Assembly: GCA_945863035.1 (NCBI GenBank)
Contig: CAMAZH010000011.1
Coordinates: forward strand, 1-49,146
Direction of reading: 5' to 3'
DNA from: Chitinophaga pinensis
GTDB lineage: Bacteria; Bacteroidota; Bacteroidia; Bacteroidales; GCA-2748055
DNA length: 49,146 bases
Shown here in pieces: positions 23,933 through 32,406 of this stretch (position 1 is its first letter; each line of letters starts with the position of its first letter). The position numbers and the translations under genes were made by a program. The notes under the pieces are model-generated. The model searched no databases. It was not told the origin of the DNA and worked only from the letters and a program-made list of their open reading frames with translations.

Positions 23933-23968
23933 TTCCCGCATTGTGTGGAAAACCAAACAATGCGGGAA
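23933..23968. terminator. Bidirectional terminator hairpin
   Basis: Perfect 12-bp stem TTCCCGCATTGT (23933-23944) / ACAATGCGGGAA (23957-23968) with a 12-base loop, located between two convergent genes. On the minus strand it is followed by CTCTTTTTTAC, giving a T-tract for the phosphatase transcript. Confidence 0.85.
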
Positions 23969-23973
23969 TTCCA

Positions 23974-26505
23974 TCAGATTCGAACACCCATTACCAGGAT
24001 GTCATCGATCTGATGAGTTCCGTTCATCCAATCGTCAAGTGTTTTCTCAAGTATTGCCTTTTGATCCTTCATGGGCTTGCGGTTGATATCGCGAAGGGTC
24101 TTCCTCAGGTTTTTTATCATCAGCTTTTTGCCGTTAGGACCGCCGAACTGGTCGGGATAGCCATCCGAGAAAGCATAAATCATATCATTTTTTCTGATAT
24201 CAATCTTATAGTTGGTAAAGGAAGTATCGGCGAGACGGTGAATCCCTATAGGCATTTTATCTGCCTTCAATTCGATAAATTCCTCTTCACGGTAGATAAA
24301 AAGGGAATTGTTTGCTCCTGAATACTCGAGGCTCATTTCATGCTTGTCAACAATATAAAGAGCCACATCCATACCATCCTGGTTTTCCCCTTCACGACCT
24401 GTCTGATGCAGTGAGCTGATTACCTGCTTCCTGAGTTCGTTAAGCAATTGGTTTGCGGAAATCTCAGCGTGTTTGCTGACAATCTCGTTTAAAAATGCAA
24501 CGCCCAGCATACTCATAAAGGCTCCGGGAACTCCATGCCCTGTACAGTCGGCAGCCATAATATAAATTTTCGACCCTTTTTCTGTTATCCAGTAATAGTC
24601 GCCACTAACGATATCCCGGGGACGGTAAATTATAAAATGATCAGGCAATAGGCTTTCGATAAACTCTACCGGGGGAAGTATTGCGTTCTGAATGCGACTT
24701 GCATATTGGATGCTATCGGTGATCTCCTTTTTCTGCTCGGTAATAAGCATGTTCTTTTTGGCCAGCTCAAAGTTTGCCTTTTTCTTTTGGTTATTCTGTC
24801 GTATCAGCATGATCACAAAAGCTACAACAGCAAGAATGACAAACACGAAAGTGAGAATGACAAATTTCTGTTGTTTTAACCTTGCTTCAGTAATCACCTG
24901 ATCTTTTCTCAGCAATTGGTTCTCTTTCTCCTTAGCGTCCGTTTCGTATTTCACCTGCATCTCGCTGATCAGTTTCTGACCTTCCTCCGTCATGATCGAG
25001 TCTTTTGTCTCCCTGAATTTCTTGTAATTGTCAAGGGCTTGTTTATAATCCCCCTTAAGTTCATATACTTTGGATAACTCTTCTGCAATTGTCTGCACAT
25101 ACATTTTCATGTTGATTTTCTCCGCTGTTGCAAGCGCCCGGTTGTATTGATCAATTGCTGCATCATACCTTCCTTCGTATCGGTAGAGCTGACCCAGAGA
25201 AATGTATATCGCTGTTTGCTGGTCTTCATCCTGGATCTGCTCGGAAATTGAAAGCCATTCTTCAAAATACTTTCGGGCCTTGCTGCTCTGACCAATAAAG
25301 GAATAGGTAATTCCAAGGTTCGCAAGGGAGGCGCCAATACCTCGCTTATCATTTAATTGCCTCCTTATTTCAAGGGAAAGGGTGTGATAACGGATCGCCT
25401 CATTAATAACGGGAAAATCCGGCTTTGCTTTTTTAATATAAACACTATCCCGAAAGTCATTTCCATAAACCTTTTCCAAGGTGTCGGTTATCATATTGTT
25501 GTAGGCAATTCCAATATTGGCCATTGTATTGGCCATTTCCTTCTGGTCTCCAAGTTCTTCAACAATATCAAGGGTCTCCATATAAACTTTCAGGGCGCTG
25601 GGAAAAGCCCTCCAATGGCTGTAAACGACTCCCATGCCGTTTAAGGTGGATGCGATCCCCTGCTTAAAATCGAGCTCTTTGAATATTTCATAGGCCTCTT
25701 TATAGAAACCAATGGCCTTATCCATGTTTCCCAGCTGATTGTTGGCATTCCCCATATTCAGTAGTGCAATGCCTTGTCCTCTTGAATCGTTTTCCTCCCT
25801 GCGGATTTGCAAAACCTGAATGTAATATTCTTCCGCGAGTTTAAAATCTTGCTTGGCAAATGATAAATTTCCAAGTCTGTTAAGCGAACTGGCTATCGAT
25901 TTAAGATCTCCCAGCTCTTGCCGCAACTCCAGAGATTTCCTGTGATACTCGAGAGCTTTCTCAAAATCGTTGAGATTGTAATAACTATTGCCAAGATTGT
26001 AATATGCTCCGGATTCAACTTCGGGATTCTGACTCGATTTCGATATTTGAATAGCTCTTTCACTATACGAAATAGAAGCCTCTATCTCATTCTGGTAATT
26101 TTCAATTGCAGCCAGAAAATTCAGTGTCAGGCCAATCTCCATGTTATTCCCTGATTTTTCAAAATACGTCAATGCATTCTGAAATGCTTCTCCCGCTTTA
26201 GGGTCATCAGATAGAAAGTTATAATACAGTGTGCCCAGATTTTTGTAGGCTAAGCCCACCAGATCGTTATTTCTTGTGTTTTTGGCATAAATAATAGCCT
26301 GGTTGCTGTTATCGACTGCATTCAATGCATCCGTACGGTATAACGCTTCGGCAATCCCCATATACAGATTGATCTTCTTCTCACCCTCAGACGCATCGAG
26401 AAGACTCCTCAGACTGTCGGCAACAGGGTTCTGCGAGTAAACACAGTTTAACCCGGTTAGCAACACCAAAGTAAAAAATAGAAATCTTTTTATCATATTG
26501 GTCAT
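23974..26505 (-). CDS. TPR sensor with SpoIIE/PP2C-type serine phosphatase output
   Basis: This 843-residue protein starts with a signal (LLTGLNCVYSQ), so the TPR region is outside the cytoplasm. About ten tetratricopeptide repeats span residues 35-470 (for example GAYYNLGNSYYNLNDFEKAL). A coiled coil follows, then one transmembrane helix (FVILTFVFVILAVVAFVIMLI), a short linker ITDSIQYASRIQNAILPP, and a C-terminal SpoIIE domain. The metal-binding acidic sites SGDYYW, ADCTGHG, DGMD, SDGYPDQFGG and QIDDIL are intact, so it is probably active. This architecture suggests partner-protein signalling to a cytosolic anti-sigma or anti-anti-sigma switch. No such switch gene is adjacent. Confidence 0.9.
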   Translation of the reverse strand: MTNMIKRFLFFTLVLLTGLNCVYSQNPVADSLRSLLDASEGEKKINLYMGIAEALYRTDALNAVDNSNQAIIYAKNTRNNDLVGLAYKNLGTLYYNFLSDDPKAGEAFQNALTYFEKSGNNMEIGLTLNFLAAIENYQNEIEASISYSERAIQISKSSQNPEVESGAYYNLGNSYYNLNDFEKALEYHRKSLELRQELGDLKSIASSLNRLGNLSFAKQDFKLAEEYYIQVLQIRREENDSRGQGIALLNMGNANNQLGNMDKAIGFYKEAYEIFKELDFKQGIASTLNGMGVVYSHWRAFPSALKVYMETLDIVEELGDQKEMANTMANIGIAYNNMITDTLEKVYGNDFRDSVYIKKAKPDFPVINEAIRYHTLSLEIRRQLNDKRGIGASLANLGITYSFIGQSSKARKYFEEWLSISEQIQDEDQQTAIYISLGQLYRYEGRYDAAIDQYNRALATAEKINMKMYVQTIAEELSKVYELKGDYKQALDNYKKFRETKDSIMTEEGQKLISEMQVKYETDAKEKENQLLRKDQVITEARLKQQKFVILTFVFVILAVVAFVIMLIRQNNQKKKANFELAKKNMLITEQKKEITDSIQYASRIQNAILPPVEFIESLLPDHFIIYRPRDIVSGDYYWITEKGSKIYIMAADCTGHGVPGAFMSMLGVAFLNEIVSKHAEISANQLLNELRKQVISSLHQTGREGENQDGMDVALYIVDKHEMSLEYSGANNSLFIYREEEFIELKADKMPIGIHRLADTSFTNYKIDIRKNDMIYAFSDGYPDQFGGPNGKKLMIKNLRKTLRDINRKPMKDQKAILEKTLDDWMNGTHQIDDILVMGVRI

Positions 26506-26995
26506 TTCAACATCTACAAAAATATACTATTTATCAAACAATTAATATTTGTTGGCATGTAAAAAATATCCCTAAATAAATACATTGAATATTTCTCCAT
26601 ATGTTTTATTTAATTCATCTTTGACAGATTGGCACTTTCGCTGAATTTTCTGTCCGTTTAACCCATCCTAAAGGGAGCAGGCAGAAGATTCATCCTGTTC
26701 CCTTTAGGGGTTTAAAGTAAAAATACAGGTTTATTCTTCTTATCTGTCAATGTAGAAGTAATATCATTCTGACGTTTTCGACATTTTCATTCCGAAATTC
26801 GAAAACATCCTCCAGCCTGACTCCCAAAAAAATCTTTGTGCGATATCTGATTCATATAGAATACGTTGATCACACAAACCAGACTCAGAATCCCGATGGC
26901 ATTTTTTTAAATACTCAGGATTTACTAATCTTGTACTCGCAATATTCGAAATTTAGGACTAAAAATATTTGTAAGTCTAACAAAAACAATAGTTT
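26506..26995. other. 490-base intergenic region with one copy of a dispersed repeat
   Basis: The region lies between divergent genes. Its middle holds the repeat and hairpin described at 26620-26735. Near the right end, TAATCTTG at about 26926-26933 is a one-mismatch -7 box for the carboxyltransferase gene. Short reading frames here lack any recognisable protein and I do not call them. Confidence 0.5.
26620..26735. repeat. Dispersed noncoding repeat, copy A, with hairpin
   Basis: It starts with TTTGACAGATTGG (26620-26632). A hairpin follows with arms CCTAAAGGGAGCAGG (26667-26681) and CCTGTTCCCTTTAGG (26694-26708), 15 bp with one G-T pair, and then AGTAAAAATACAGG. Copy B at 40358-40480 shares the opening 13-mer, the word GGGA(A/G)CAGGCAGAA with TCATCC, and the trailing GTAAAAA, so the two are related. 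Confidence 0.65.
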
Positions 26996-28540
26996 ATGGC
27001 AATTAATAAAAAAATTCTTGAACTGAAGAAAAGGCGTGAGCAGGTTCTTTTGGGTGGAGGGGAGCAAGCAATCCAAAAACAAAATGCAATGGGCAAGCTT
27101 ACTGCCCGTGAAAGGATTATGGCTTTGCTCGACAAAGAGTCCTTCAACGAGTATGATCTTTTTGTGGAGCATGATGCCCGCGACTTCGACATGGAAAAGA
27201 AGACCCTTCACGGGGATGGAGTAATTATCGGAACCGGCACCATTCATGGCAAGCCGGTTTGTATTTTCGCCCAGGACTTCACTGTCGCCGGTGGATCGCT
27301 CGGTTCGATGCATGCACGCAAGATCACCAAGATCATGGATCACTCCCTGAAAATGAGAATGCCCCTTATCGGTATAAACGATTCGGGAGGTGCCCGTATT
27401 CAGGAGGGAGTAAATTCTTTGGCCGGATATGGTGAAATCTTCTTCAGGAATACTCTGGCTTCCGGAGTTATCCCGCAGATATCCGTTATCCTCGGCCCAT
27501 GCGCCGGTGGAGCGGTTTATTCTCCTGCGCTCACTGACTTTGTTTTTGTGGTTGACAAAATTTCCAAAATGTTTATTACCGGCCCTGAGGTAATCAAGAC
27601 TGTGCTGGGTGAGGAAATATCGATGGAAGAGCTTGGGGGTGCCCGCGTTCACGCGGAAATTACCGGAAATGCGCATTTCTTCGCATTAAGCGAGGACGAA
27701 TGTTTCCAGCAGATTAAAAAGCTGTTGACCTTTCTCCCCTGGAGCAATACTGAAAAGTCGATTGATGTACCAGCCAGAGCCCCTAAGAAAAGCTTTAAGA
27801 TTACAAGTATTGTTCCCGAGGATGCACGTCAACCTTATGATGTCAGAGATGTTGTGAGAAGTATTGTTGATGATTCCGATTTTCTGGAAGTCCAGGAATT
27901 GTGGGCAGCAAACATGGTAATCGGGTTTGGCAAAATAAACGGCGGCACCGTAGGCTTCGTTTGCAACCAGCCGCTTGTGCTGGCCGGCGTACTTGACGTG
28001 GACTCATCGGATAAGGCAGCTCGTTTCATTCGCTTCTGCGATGCGTTCAATATTCCTATCGTTACGCTTGTTGACTTGCCAGGCTATCTGCCAGGTGTGG
28101 ATCAGGAGCACGCCGGGGTTATCAGACACGGTGCAAAAATCCTATATTCCTATAGCGAAGCTACAGTTCCGAAGATCACGGTTATTATCCGTAAAGCTTA
28201 TGGCGGTGGTTACATTGCTATGAACTCGCGCCACCTCAGAGCTGACTTTGTTTTTGCCTGGCCCTCGGCAGAGATTGCGGTTATGGGTCCCGAAGGTGCA
28301 GCAAATATCATCTTCAAAAAAGAAATCACAACCGCTGCAGATCCTGAGAAAATGCGAAAACAAAAAGTGGAAGAATACAAAGAGAAATTCGCCAATCCAT
28401 ACGTTGCAGCAGCAAAAGGCTATATCGACTCGGTTATAGAACCCGCCGAAACGCGTACCATGCTCATTCATGCTATTGATGTGTCGCTGAGGAAAGATAT
28501 CTCAATGCCAAGAAAAAAACACGGTATACCCCCATTTTAA
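26996..28540 (+). CDS. Acyl-CoA carboxylase carboxyltransferase subunit (propionyl-CoA carboxylase beta / methylmalonyl-CoA decarboxylase alpha)
   Basis: This 514-residue protein is full length for the crotonase-fold carboxyltransferase family. It begins KLTARERIMALLD and has GGSLGSMHARKI, NDSGGARIQEGV, the oxyanion loop GPCAGGAVYSPAL, and in the second half DLPGYLPGVDQEHAGVI and KAYGGGYIAMNS. It transfers carboxylate between biotin and propionyl/methylmalonyl-CoA. The next gene, 12 bases on, is its biotin carrier. No biotin carboxylase or membrane decarboxylase subunit follows, so the window does not decide between carboxylase and sodium-pumping decarboxylase. Confidence 0.93.
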   Translation: MAINKKILELKKRREQVLLGGGEQAIQKQNAMGKLTARERIMALLDKESFNEYDLFVEHDARDFDMEKKTLHGDGVIIGTGTIHGKPVCIFAQDFTVAGGSLGSMHARKITKIMDHSLKMRMPLIGINDSGGARIQEGVNSLAGYGEIFFRNTLASGVIPQISVILGPCAGGAVYSPALTDFVFVVDKISKMFITGPEVIKTVLGEEISMEELGGARVHAEITGNAHFFALSEDECFQQIKKLLTFLPWSNTEKSIDVPARAPKKSFKITSIVPEDARQPYDVRDVVRSIVDDSDFLEVQELWAANMVIGFGKINGGTVGFVCNQPLVLAGVLDVDSSDKAARFIRFCDAFNIPIVTLVDLPGYLPGVDQEHAGVIRHGAKILYSYSEATVPKITVIIRKAYGGGYIAMNSRHLRADFVFAWPSAEIAVMGPEGAANIIFKKEITTAADPEKMRKQKVEEYKEKFANPYVAAAKGYIDSVIEPAETRTMLIHAIDVSLRKDISMPRKKHGIPPF

Positions 28541-28552
28541 TCTCTTACCTAC

Positions 28553-28933
28553 ATGGTTACAACAAAAAAAACAAAGTCGGAAACAGCCTCGAAAGCGGAT
28601 GTTAAAAGCCCCTGCGAATTAGGCAGTATCGACTGCAAAGTATTGCAGATCGGTGAAACTGAATACAGGACTACTCTGACAAAGAAATTCGAAAACCGAA
28701 AGTTTTATAAGCCTGCTGATCCCAAAATGATCCTTTCTTATATACCCGGTACGATTTTGAAGATTCTTGTCAAGGAAGGCAAAAAAATGGAGGAAGGTGA
28801 AGCAATCCTGATCCTGGAAGCAATGAAAATGAGGAATATTGTTACCATCCCGGTAGCAGGAAAACTCAAGAAAATTTATGTTAAAGAGGGAGAAACCATT
28901 CCCAAGAATTTTCTGATTGCCGAGGTGGAATAA
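28553..28933 (+). CDS. Biotin carboxyl carrier protein of the acyl-CoA carboxylase/decarboxylase
   Basis: This is a 126-residue protein. The first 55 residues are a variable, lysine-rich linker. The C-terminal 75 residues are a biotinyl domain with the biotinylation motif EAMKM, in which K92 is the attachment site, and the flanking SYIPGTILKILVKEGKKMEEGE. It carries carboxybiotin to and from the carboxyltransferase encoded just upstream. The two are surely an operon. Confidence 0.93.
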   Translation: MVTTKKTKSETASKADVKSPCELGSIDCKVLQIGETEYRTTLTKKFENRKFYKPADPKMILSYIPGTILKILVKEGKKMEEGEAILILEAMKMRNIVTIPVAGKLKKIYVKEGETIPKNFLIAEVE

Positions 28934-28985
28934 GGAACTTAGACTATTCCAACAGCTTGAGCGAAGCCTTTCACTGAGAATTCAG

Positions 28986-29011
28986 GGCAAGGTATACTTC
29001 GCTTCCTTGCC
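28986..29011 (+). terminator. Possible terminator hairpin after the biotin carrier gene
   Basis: GGCAAGG (28986-28992) and CCTTGCC (29005-29011) form a 7-bp stem with a 12-base loop about 53 bases after the stop. There is no T-run directly after it, so the call is weak. Confidence 0.35.
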
Positions 29012-29117
29012 ATCAGAAGTCTACCAATACAAAGGATCACTGAGAATTAGTGCAAACTGTTTCTCTGTGGTCCTTTTCTGTTTTAAATCCCTTTGCAAAA
29101 AAAGTCTTCAGAAATCC

Positions 29118-29930
29118 TCAGAGAAGCCCCTCCCAGACAAGTCCCTTCTTCAGTTCCGGTGAAATAGCATATTCCGCATCAAACAAACCATACAAAGCTG
29201 AACCGCTTCCGCTCATGGATGCATACAGCGCTCCGTTCCCGTAGAGCGCTTCTTTCAAGGTCCTCAGTTCAGGATACTTTTCAAAGACAGTCTTCTCGAA
29301 GTCATTTATCAACTCCCCCCTCCAAGACGATAAACCCTGTTCCAAAATCGAAGTGAGACTTTCTTTATCCGGATCAGGAAGAATCCCACTGTATGCCTCT
29401 GCCGTTGAAACAGGGAATCCCGGAAAAAAAAGAAGCAGCTTACAGCCGTGCAAATAATTAGCTGCAGGAACAAGGATTTCACCTTTTCCGGAAGCAATGG
29501 CAGGAACATTTTCAACAAAAAAGCTGCAATCACTTCCCAGCGATGCTGCATGGATTTTCAGCTCTTCCGATGAAAGTCCAAGATCAAAAAACTGATTCAA
29601 GCCCTTCAGCATAAAGGCGGCATCCGAAGAGCCCCCTCCCAAGCCTGCTCCGGCAGGAATTATTTTATGAAGATGAATTCGAAGCGGGGGCAGTTTAAAC
29701 AAATCCCTCAAGAGAGCATATGCCCTATAAACCAGGTTACTTTGCATATCCCCCGAAACAGGTATACCTGTAATTTTTAAATGCGTTTCATTCTCGGGGG
29801 AAGGGATAAATTCAAGAATATCGCATATTCCTACCGGGTGCATAAGTGTTTCCAGATTGTGGAAATTATCCCTGCGTTTTGAAAGGACGTGAAGGCCAAG
29901 GTTAATCTTTGCGTTGGGAAAAAGAATCAT
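29118..29930 (-). CDS. ispE: 4-diphosphocytidyl-2-C-methyl-D-erythritol kinase
   Basis: This 270-residue GHMP kinase has the N-terminal FPNAKINLGLHVLSKR, the ATP-binding loop PAGAGLGGGSSDAAFML and the C-terminal motif SGSGSALYGLF. It phosphorylates CDP-ME in the methylerythritol phosphate route to isoprenoids, which shows that this organism uses the MEP pathway. The length is normal. A minus-strand -7 box TAAATTTG (29947-29954) lies 16 bases before the ATG, leaving a very short leader. It is convergent with the biotin carrier gene. Confidence 0.94.
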   Translation of the reverse strand: MILFPNAKINLGLHVLSKRRDNFHNLETLMHPVGICDILEFIPSPENETHLKITGIPVSGDMQSNLVYRAYALLRDLFKLPPLRIHLHKIIPAGAGLGGGSSDAAFMLKGLNQFFDLGLSSEELKIHAASLGSDCSFFVENVPAIASGKGEILVPAANYLHGCKLLLFFPGFPVSTAEAYSGILPDPDKESLTSILEQGLSSWRGELINDFEKTVFEKYPELRTLKEALYGNGALYASMSGSGSALYGLFDAEYAISPELKKGLVWEGLL

Positions 29931-29946
29931 GAAGATTTTTTTTGTG

Positions 29947-29954
29947 CAAATTTA
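29947..29954 (-). promoter_or_regulatory. Promoter -7 box for ispE
   Basis: The minus strand reads TAAATTTG, an exact TAnnTTTG box 16 bases before the ATG at 29930. Confidence 0.55.
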
Positions 29955-30188
29955 GCGTTTCACTGAGATTTTTAAGAAAGTATTTTATATTTTGGTTTTA
30001 TGAACTTGATAATGAGAAACAAGCTTCTGAAAAGTTGGAAAGCCAATGGGGTCTGCCATATCTTGCAGCTGCATAATTGCAACGGCACAGAAATCAGCAG
30101 GGAATTGCTGCAGAGGGAGTCTGATCATTATTCTCGCGAATTGAAAAAAGTAAACTAAGAAAACATTAGAAAAGGGACACGTTTTTTC

Positions 30189-30196
30189 TAACTTTG
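30189..30196 (+). promoter_or_regulatory. Promoter -7 box for dnaB
   Basis: TAACTTTG, an exact TAnnTTTG box, lies 25 bases before the dnaB ATG at 30222. Confidence 0.55.
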
Positions 30197-30221
30197 AAAT
30201 CTTAAAAATAAGGCAATTCCC

Positions 30222-31745
30222 ATGGCGGTTAAAAACACAAGAAAAGAATCAAGTCCGGCAAAGCTAATTCCTGAATATGGCCGGATTCCGCCACAGGCCA
30301 TGGATCTGGAGGAAGCTGTTTTAGGCGCCATCATGCTTGAGAGGGATGCGGTTATCGCTGTGCTCGACATTCTCAAACCCGAGAGTTTTTACAAAGACGC
30401 CCATCAGAAAATGTTCCGGGCTATTATCGACCTTTCCACCCGTCAGCAGCCTATCGACATCCTCACTGTTACGGAGGAGCTCAAGAAAACAGAACTGCTC
30501 AATGAAGTGGGGGGTGCATTGTACATCACTCAATTAACCAGCCGCGTAGCCTCGGCAGCGCATCTGGAATATCATGCCCGTATCGTTGCCCAAAAATTCA
30601 TACAGCGGGAGCTTATTCGCGTGGCCTCAGAAATACAGGCCAAGGCCTATGACGATTCGAACGACGTTGACGAGCTTCTTGATTTTTCCGAGCGCCAGCT
30701 GTTCAATATCGCTGAAGGAAACATCCGCAAGGAAACAGCCAAGCTGAACATCCTCATCAAGGAAGCCATCCACCAGATCGAGGAAGCCTCCAAGCGTGAA
30801 GATGCGCTTAGCGGGGTACCATCAGGGTTTACGAAACTCGACCGAATGACCTCAGGATGGCAGCGTTCCGACCTTATAATTATTGCCGCCCGACCTTCTA
30901 TGGGGAAAACAGCCTTCGTCCTTTCGATGGCCCGCAACATGGCCGTCGAGCACAAACGGGCTGTTGCGCTGTTCTCCCTCGAAATGTCGTCCATTCAGCT
31001 GGTGAACCGCCTTATTGTTGCCGAAACAGAACTGCCTTCAGACAGAATCCGCAATGGCCGTCTTGAACAGTACGAGTGGGAACAGCTGGAATACAGGATA
31101 AAAGGACTGGTGGAGGCACCTATATTTATCGACGATACCCCGGGAATTTCCATTTATGAAATCCGCGCAAAATGCCGTCGCTTGAAAAACCTTTACGACA
31201 TACAGATTATCATCATCGATTACCTCCAGCTGATGAGCGGACCGGGCGACTCAAAAGGAAACCGCGAACAGGAGGTTAGCACAATTTCCCGCGCGCTCAA
31301 AGGGATTGCCAAAGAGCTTAACGTACCCATCATCGCCCTTTCCCAGCTTAACCGAAGCGTTGAACTGCGCTCCGGAAACAAAAAACCACAACTTTCCGAC
31401 CTCAGGGAATCGGGAGCTATTGAGCAGGATGCCGATATTGTCTGCTTTATCCATCGTCCCGAGAAATACGGACTAGATGTTGACGACGACGGAAACTCCA
31501 CCAAAGGAATGGCTGAAATTATCATTGCCAAGCACAGAAACGGGGCTATCGGCGAGGTAAATCTGCGCTTCCAGGACACCTTTGCCAAATTCTCCGATCT
31601 TGAGGACCTGAGCCCTGTTTTCGAGGAAGAGTCGGGAAAACCTGCCGTTACCTTCGGATCCAAAATGAACGAGGATTTCAAGAAAGGAAGAGACAATTCG
31701 TTTGACCTGGGGCAGAATGCGGGATTTGAGGACCAGCCCTTCTAA
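30222..31745 (+). CDS. dnaB: Replicative DNA helicase DnaB
   Basis: This 507-residue helicase has an N-terminal DnaB domain (PPQAMDLEEAVLGAIMLERDA) and a linker, then the RecA-like motor with Walker A ARPSMGKTAF, Walker B IIIIDYLQLMSG and the C-terminal motif SQLNRSVE...LSDLRESGAIEQDAD. It unwinds DNA at the replication fork as a hexamer and binds primase. There is no intein. The roughly 50-residue acidic tail is typical of Bacteroidota. It is monocistronic, with a promoter 25 bases before the ATG. Confidence 0.97.
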   Translation: MAVKNTRKESSPAKLIPEYGRIPPQAMDLEEAVLGAIMLERDAVIAVLDILKPESFYKDAHQKMFRAIIDLSTRQQPIDILTVTEELKKTELLNEVGGALYITQLTSRVASAAHLEYHARIVAQKFIQRELIRVASEIQAKAYDDSNDVDELLDFSERQLFNIAEGNIRKETAKLNILIKEAIHQIEEASKREDALSGVPSGFTKLDRMTSGWQRSDLIIIAARPSMGKTAFVLSMARNMAVEHKRAVALFSLEMSSIQLVNRLIVAETELPSDRIRNGRLEQYEWEQLEYRIKGLVEAPIFIDDTPGISIYEIRAKCRRLKNLYDIQIIIIDYLQLMSGPGDSKGNREQEVSTISRALKGIAKELNVPIIALSQLNRSVELRSGNKKPQLSDLRESGAIEQDADIVCFIHRPEKYGLDVDDDGNSTKGMAEIIIAKHRNGAIGEVNLRFQDTFAKFSDLEDLSPVFEEESGKPAVTFGSKMNEDFKKGRDNSFDLGQNAGFEDQPF

Positions 31746-31876
31746 AAATTGCTGGTTTTCTGTTTCTTTTGCAATTGCCCAAGCGAAGGATCGTCGCCTA
31801 AACACCCATTATACCCTTTCAACCTTCCGGAATGCACCTTCAGCCAGATTAATTTCCTGTGCGAATCGGCTATGCC

Positions 31877-31884
31877 TATTTTTG
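31877..31884 (+). promoter_or_regulatory. Promoter -7 box for the lipoprotein-kinase-regulator operon
   Basis: TATTTTTG, an exact TAnnTTTG box, lies about 110 bases before the ATG at 31994. Confidence 0.45.
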
Positions 31885-31993
31885 TCTCATCAAATTAGGG
31901 CGTGATGAAATGCTCATCTACTTAGAATCCAAACACAAGTGCACCCTATTCTGAAATATGTGGGCTCTGTAATCCCATGAAAAAAAAACAATT

Positions 31994-32356
31994 ATGAATA
32001 AACTCTTTCTTACAATGCTTGCTGCGGGCATGATACTTATGTCTGGATGCGAAAAGAACCTGGATATCAATTACGGGTTTGACTCCCACATAAACAAGAA
32101 TTCACGGGGATTAGTAATAGCAAATATTGATAGGCACGTTGAAAAACTCTACCTTCATGGCAATATTGTTGTCTTGGAAGGGGAAATGGAAGTGTTTTTG
32201 GTCGACCCCGATAACAATGTGATTTTCTCCGAGAAATTAATAGCCCCGGATACATTCAGAATTGAGGAGTCATTTAATGCGGATCCGGGATTTTGGAAAC
32301 TGAAGTACAAAAGTTATGAATGCCTTGGACATATTGATCTGCATTTAGAGTTTTGA
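31994..32356 (+). CDS. Small lipoprotein of unknown function
   Basis: This 120-residue protein has a clear lipobox (ILMSGC, lipidated Cys). The rest is predicted beta-strand-rich (GNIVVLEGEMEVFLVDPDNNVIFSEKL) with a single further cysteine near the C-terminus. It is not a family I recognise. It lies 50 bases upstream of the histidine kinase gene and could be a sensory accessory, but this is inferred only from position. Confidence 0.7.
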   Translation: MNKLFLTMLAAGMILMSGCEKNLDINYGFDSHINKNSRGLVIANIDRHVEKLYLHGNIVVLEGEMEVFLVDPDNNVIFSEKLIAPDTFRIEESFNADPGFWKLKYKSYECLGHIDLHLEF

Positions 32357-32406
32357 GTTGGTATGTAAGATTCGTCCGGGCCTTTGTGAGTTAAATAAAA
32401 AAAGCA

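Noticed and set aside
26915-27676. 253-codon minus-strand frame opposite the carboxyltransferase gene
   Set aside because: It is an antisense shadow of a strongly conserved gene; its product resembles no family.
30000-30125. 41-codon frame between ispE and dnaB
   Set aside because: No recognisable sequence, no matching promoter box at the right distance, and an expected chance length for this base composition.
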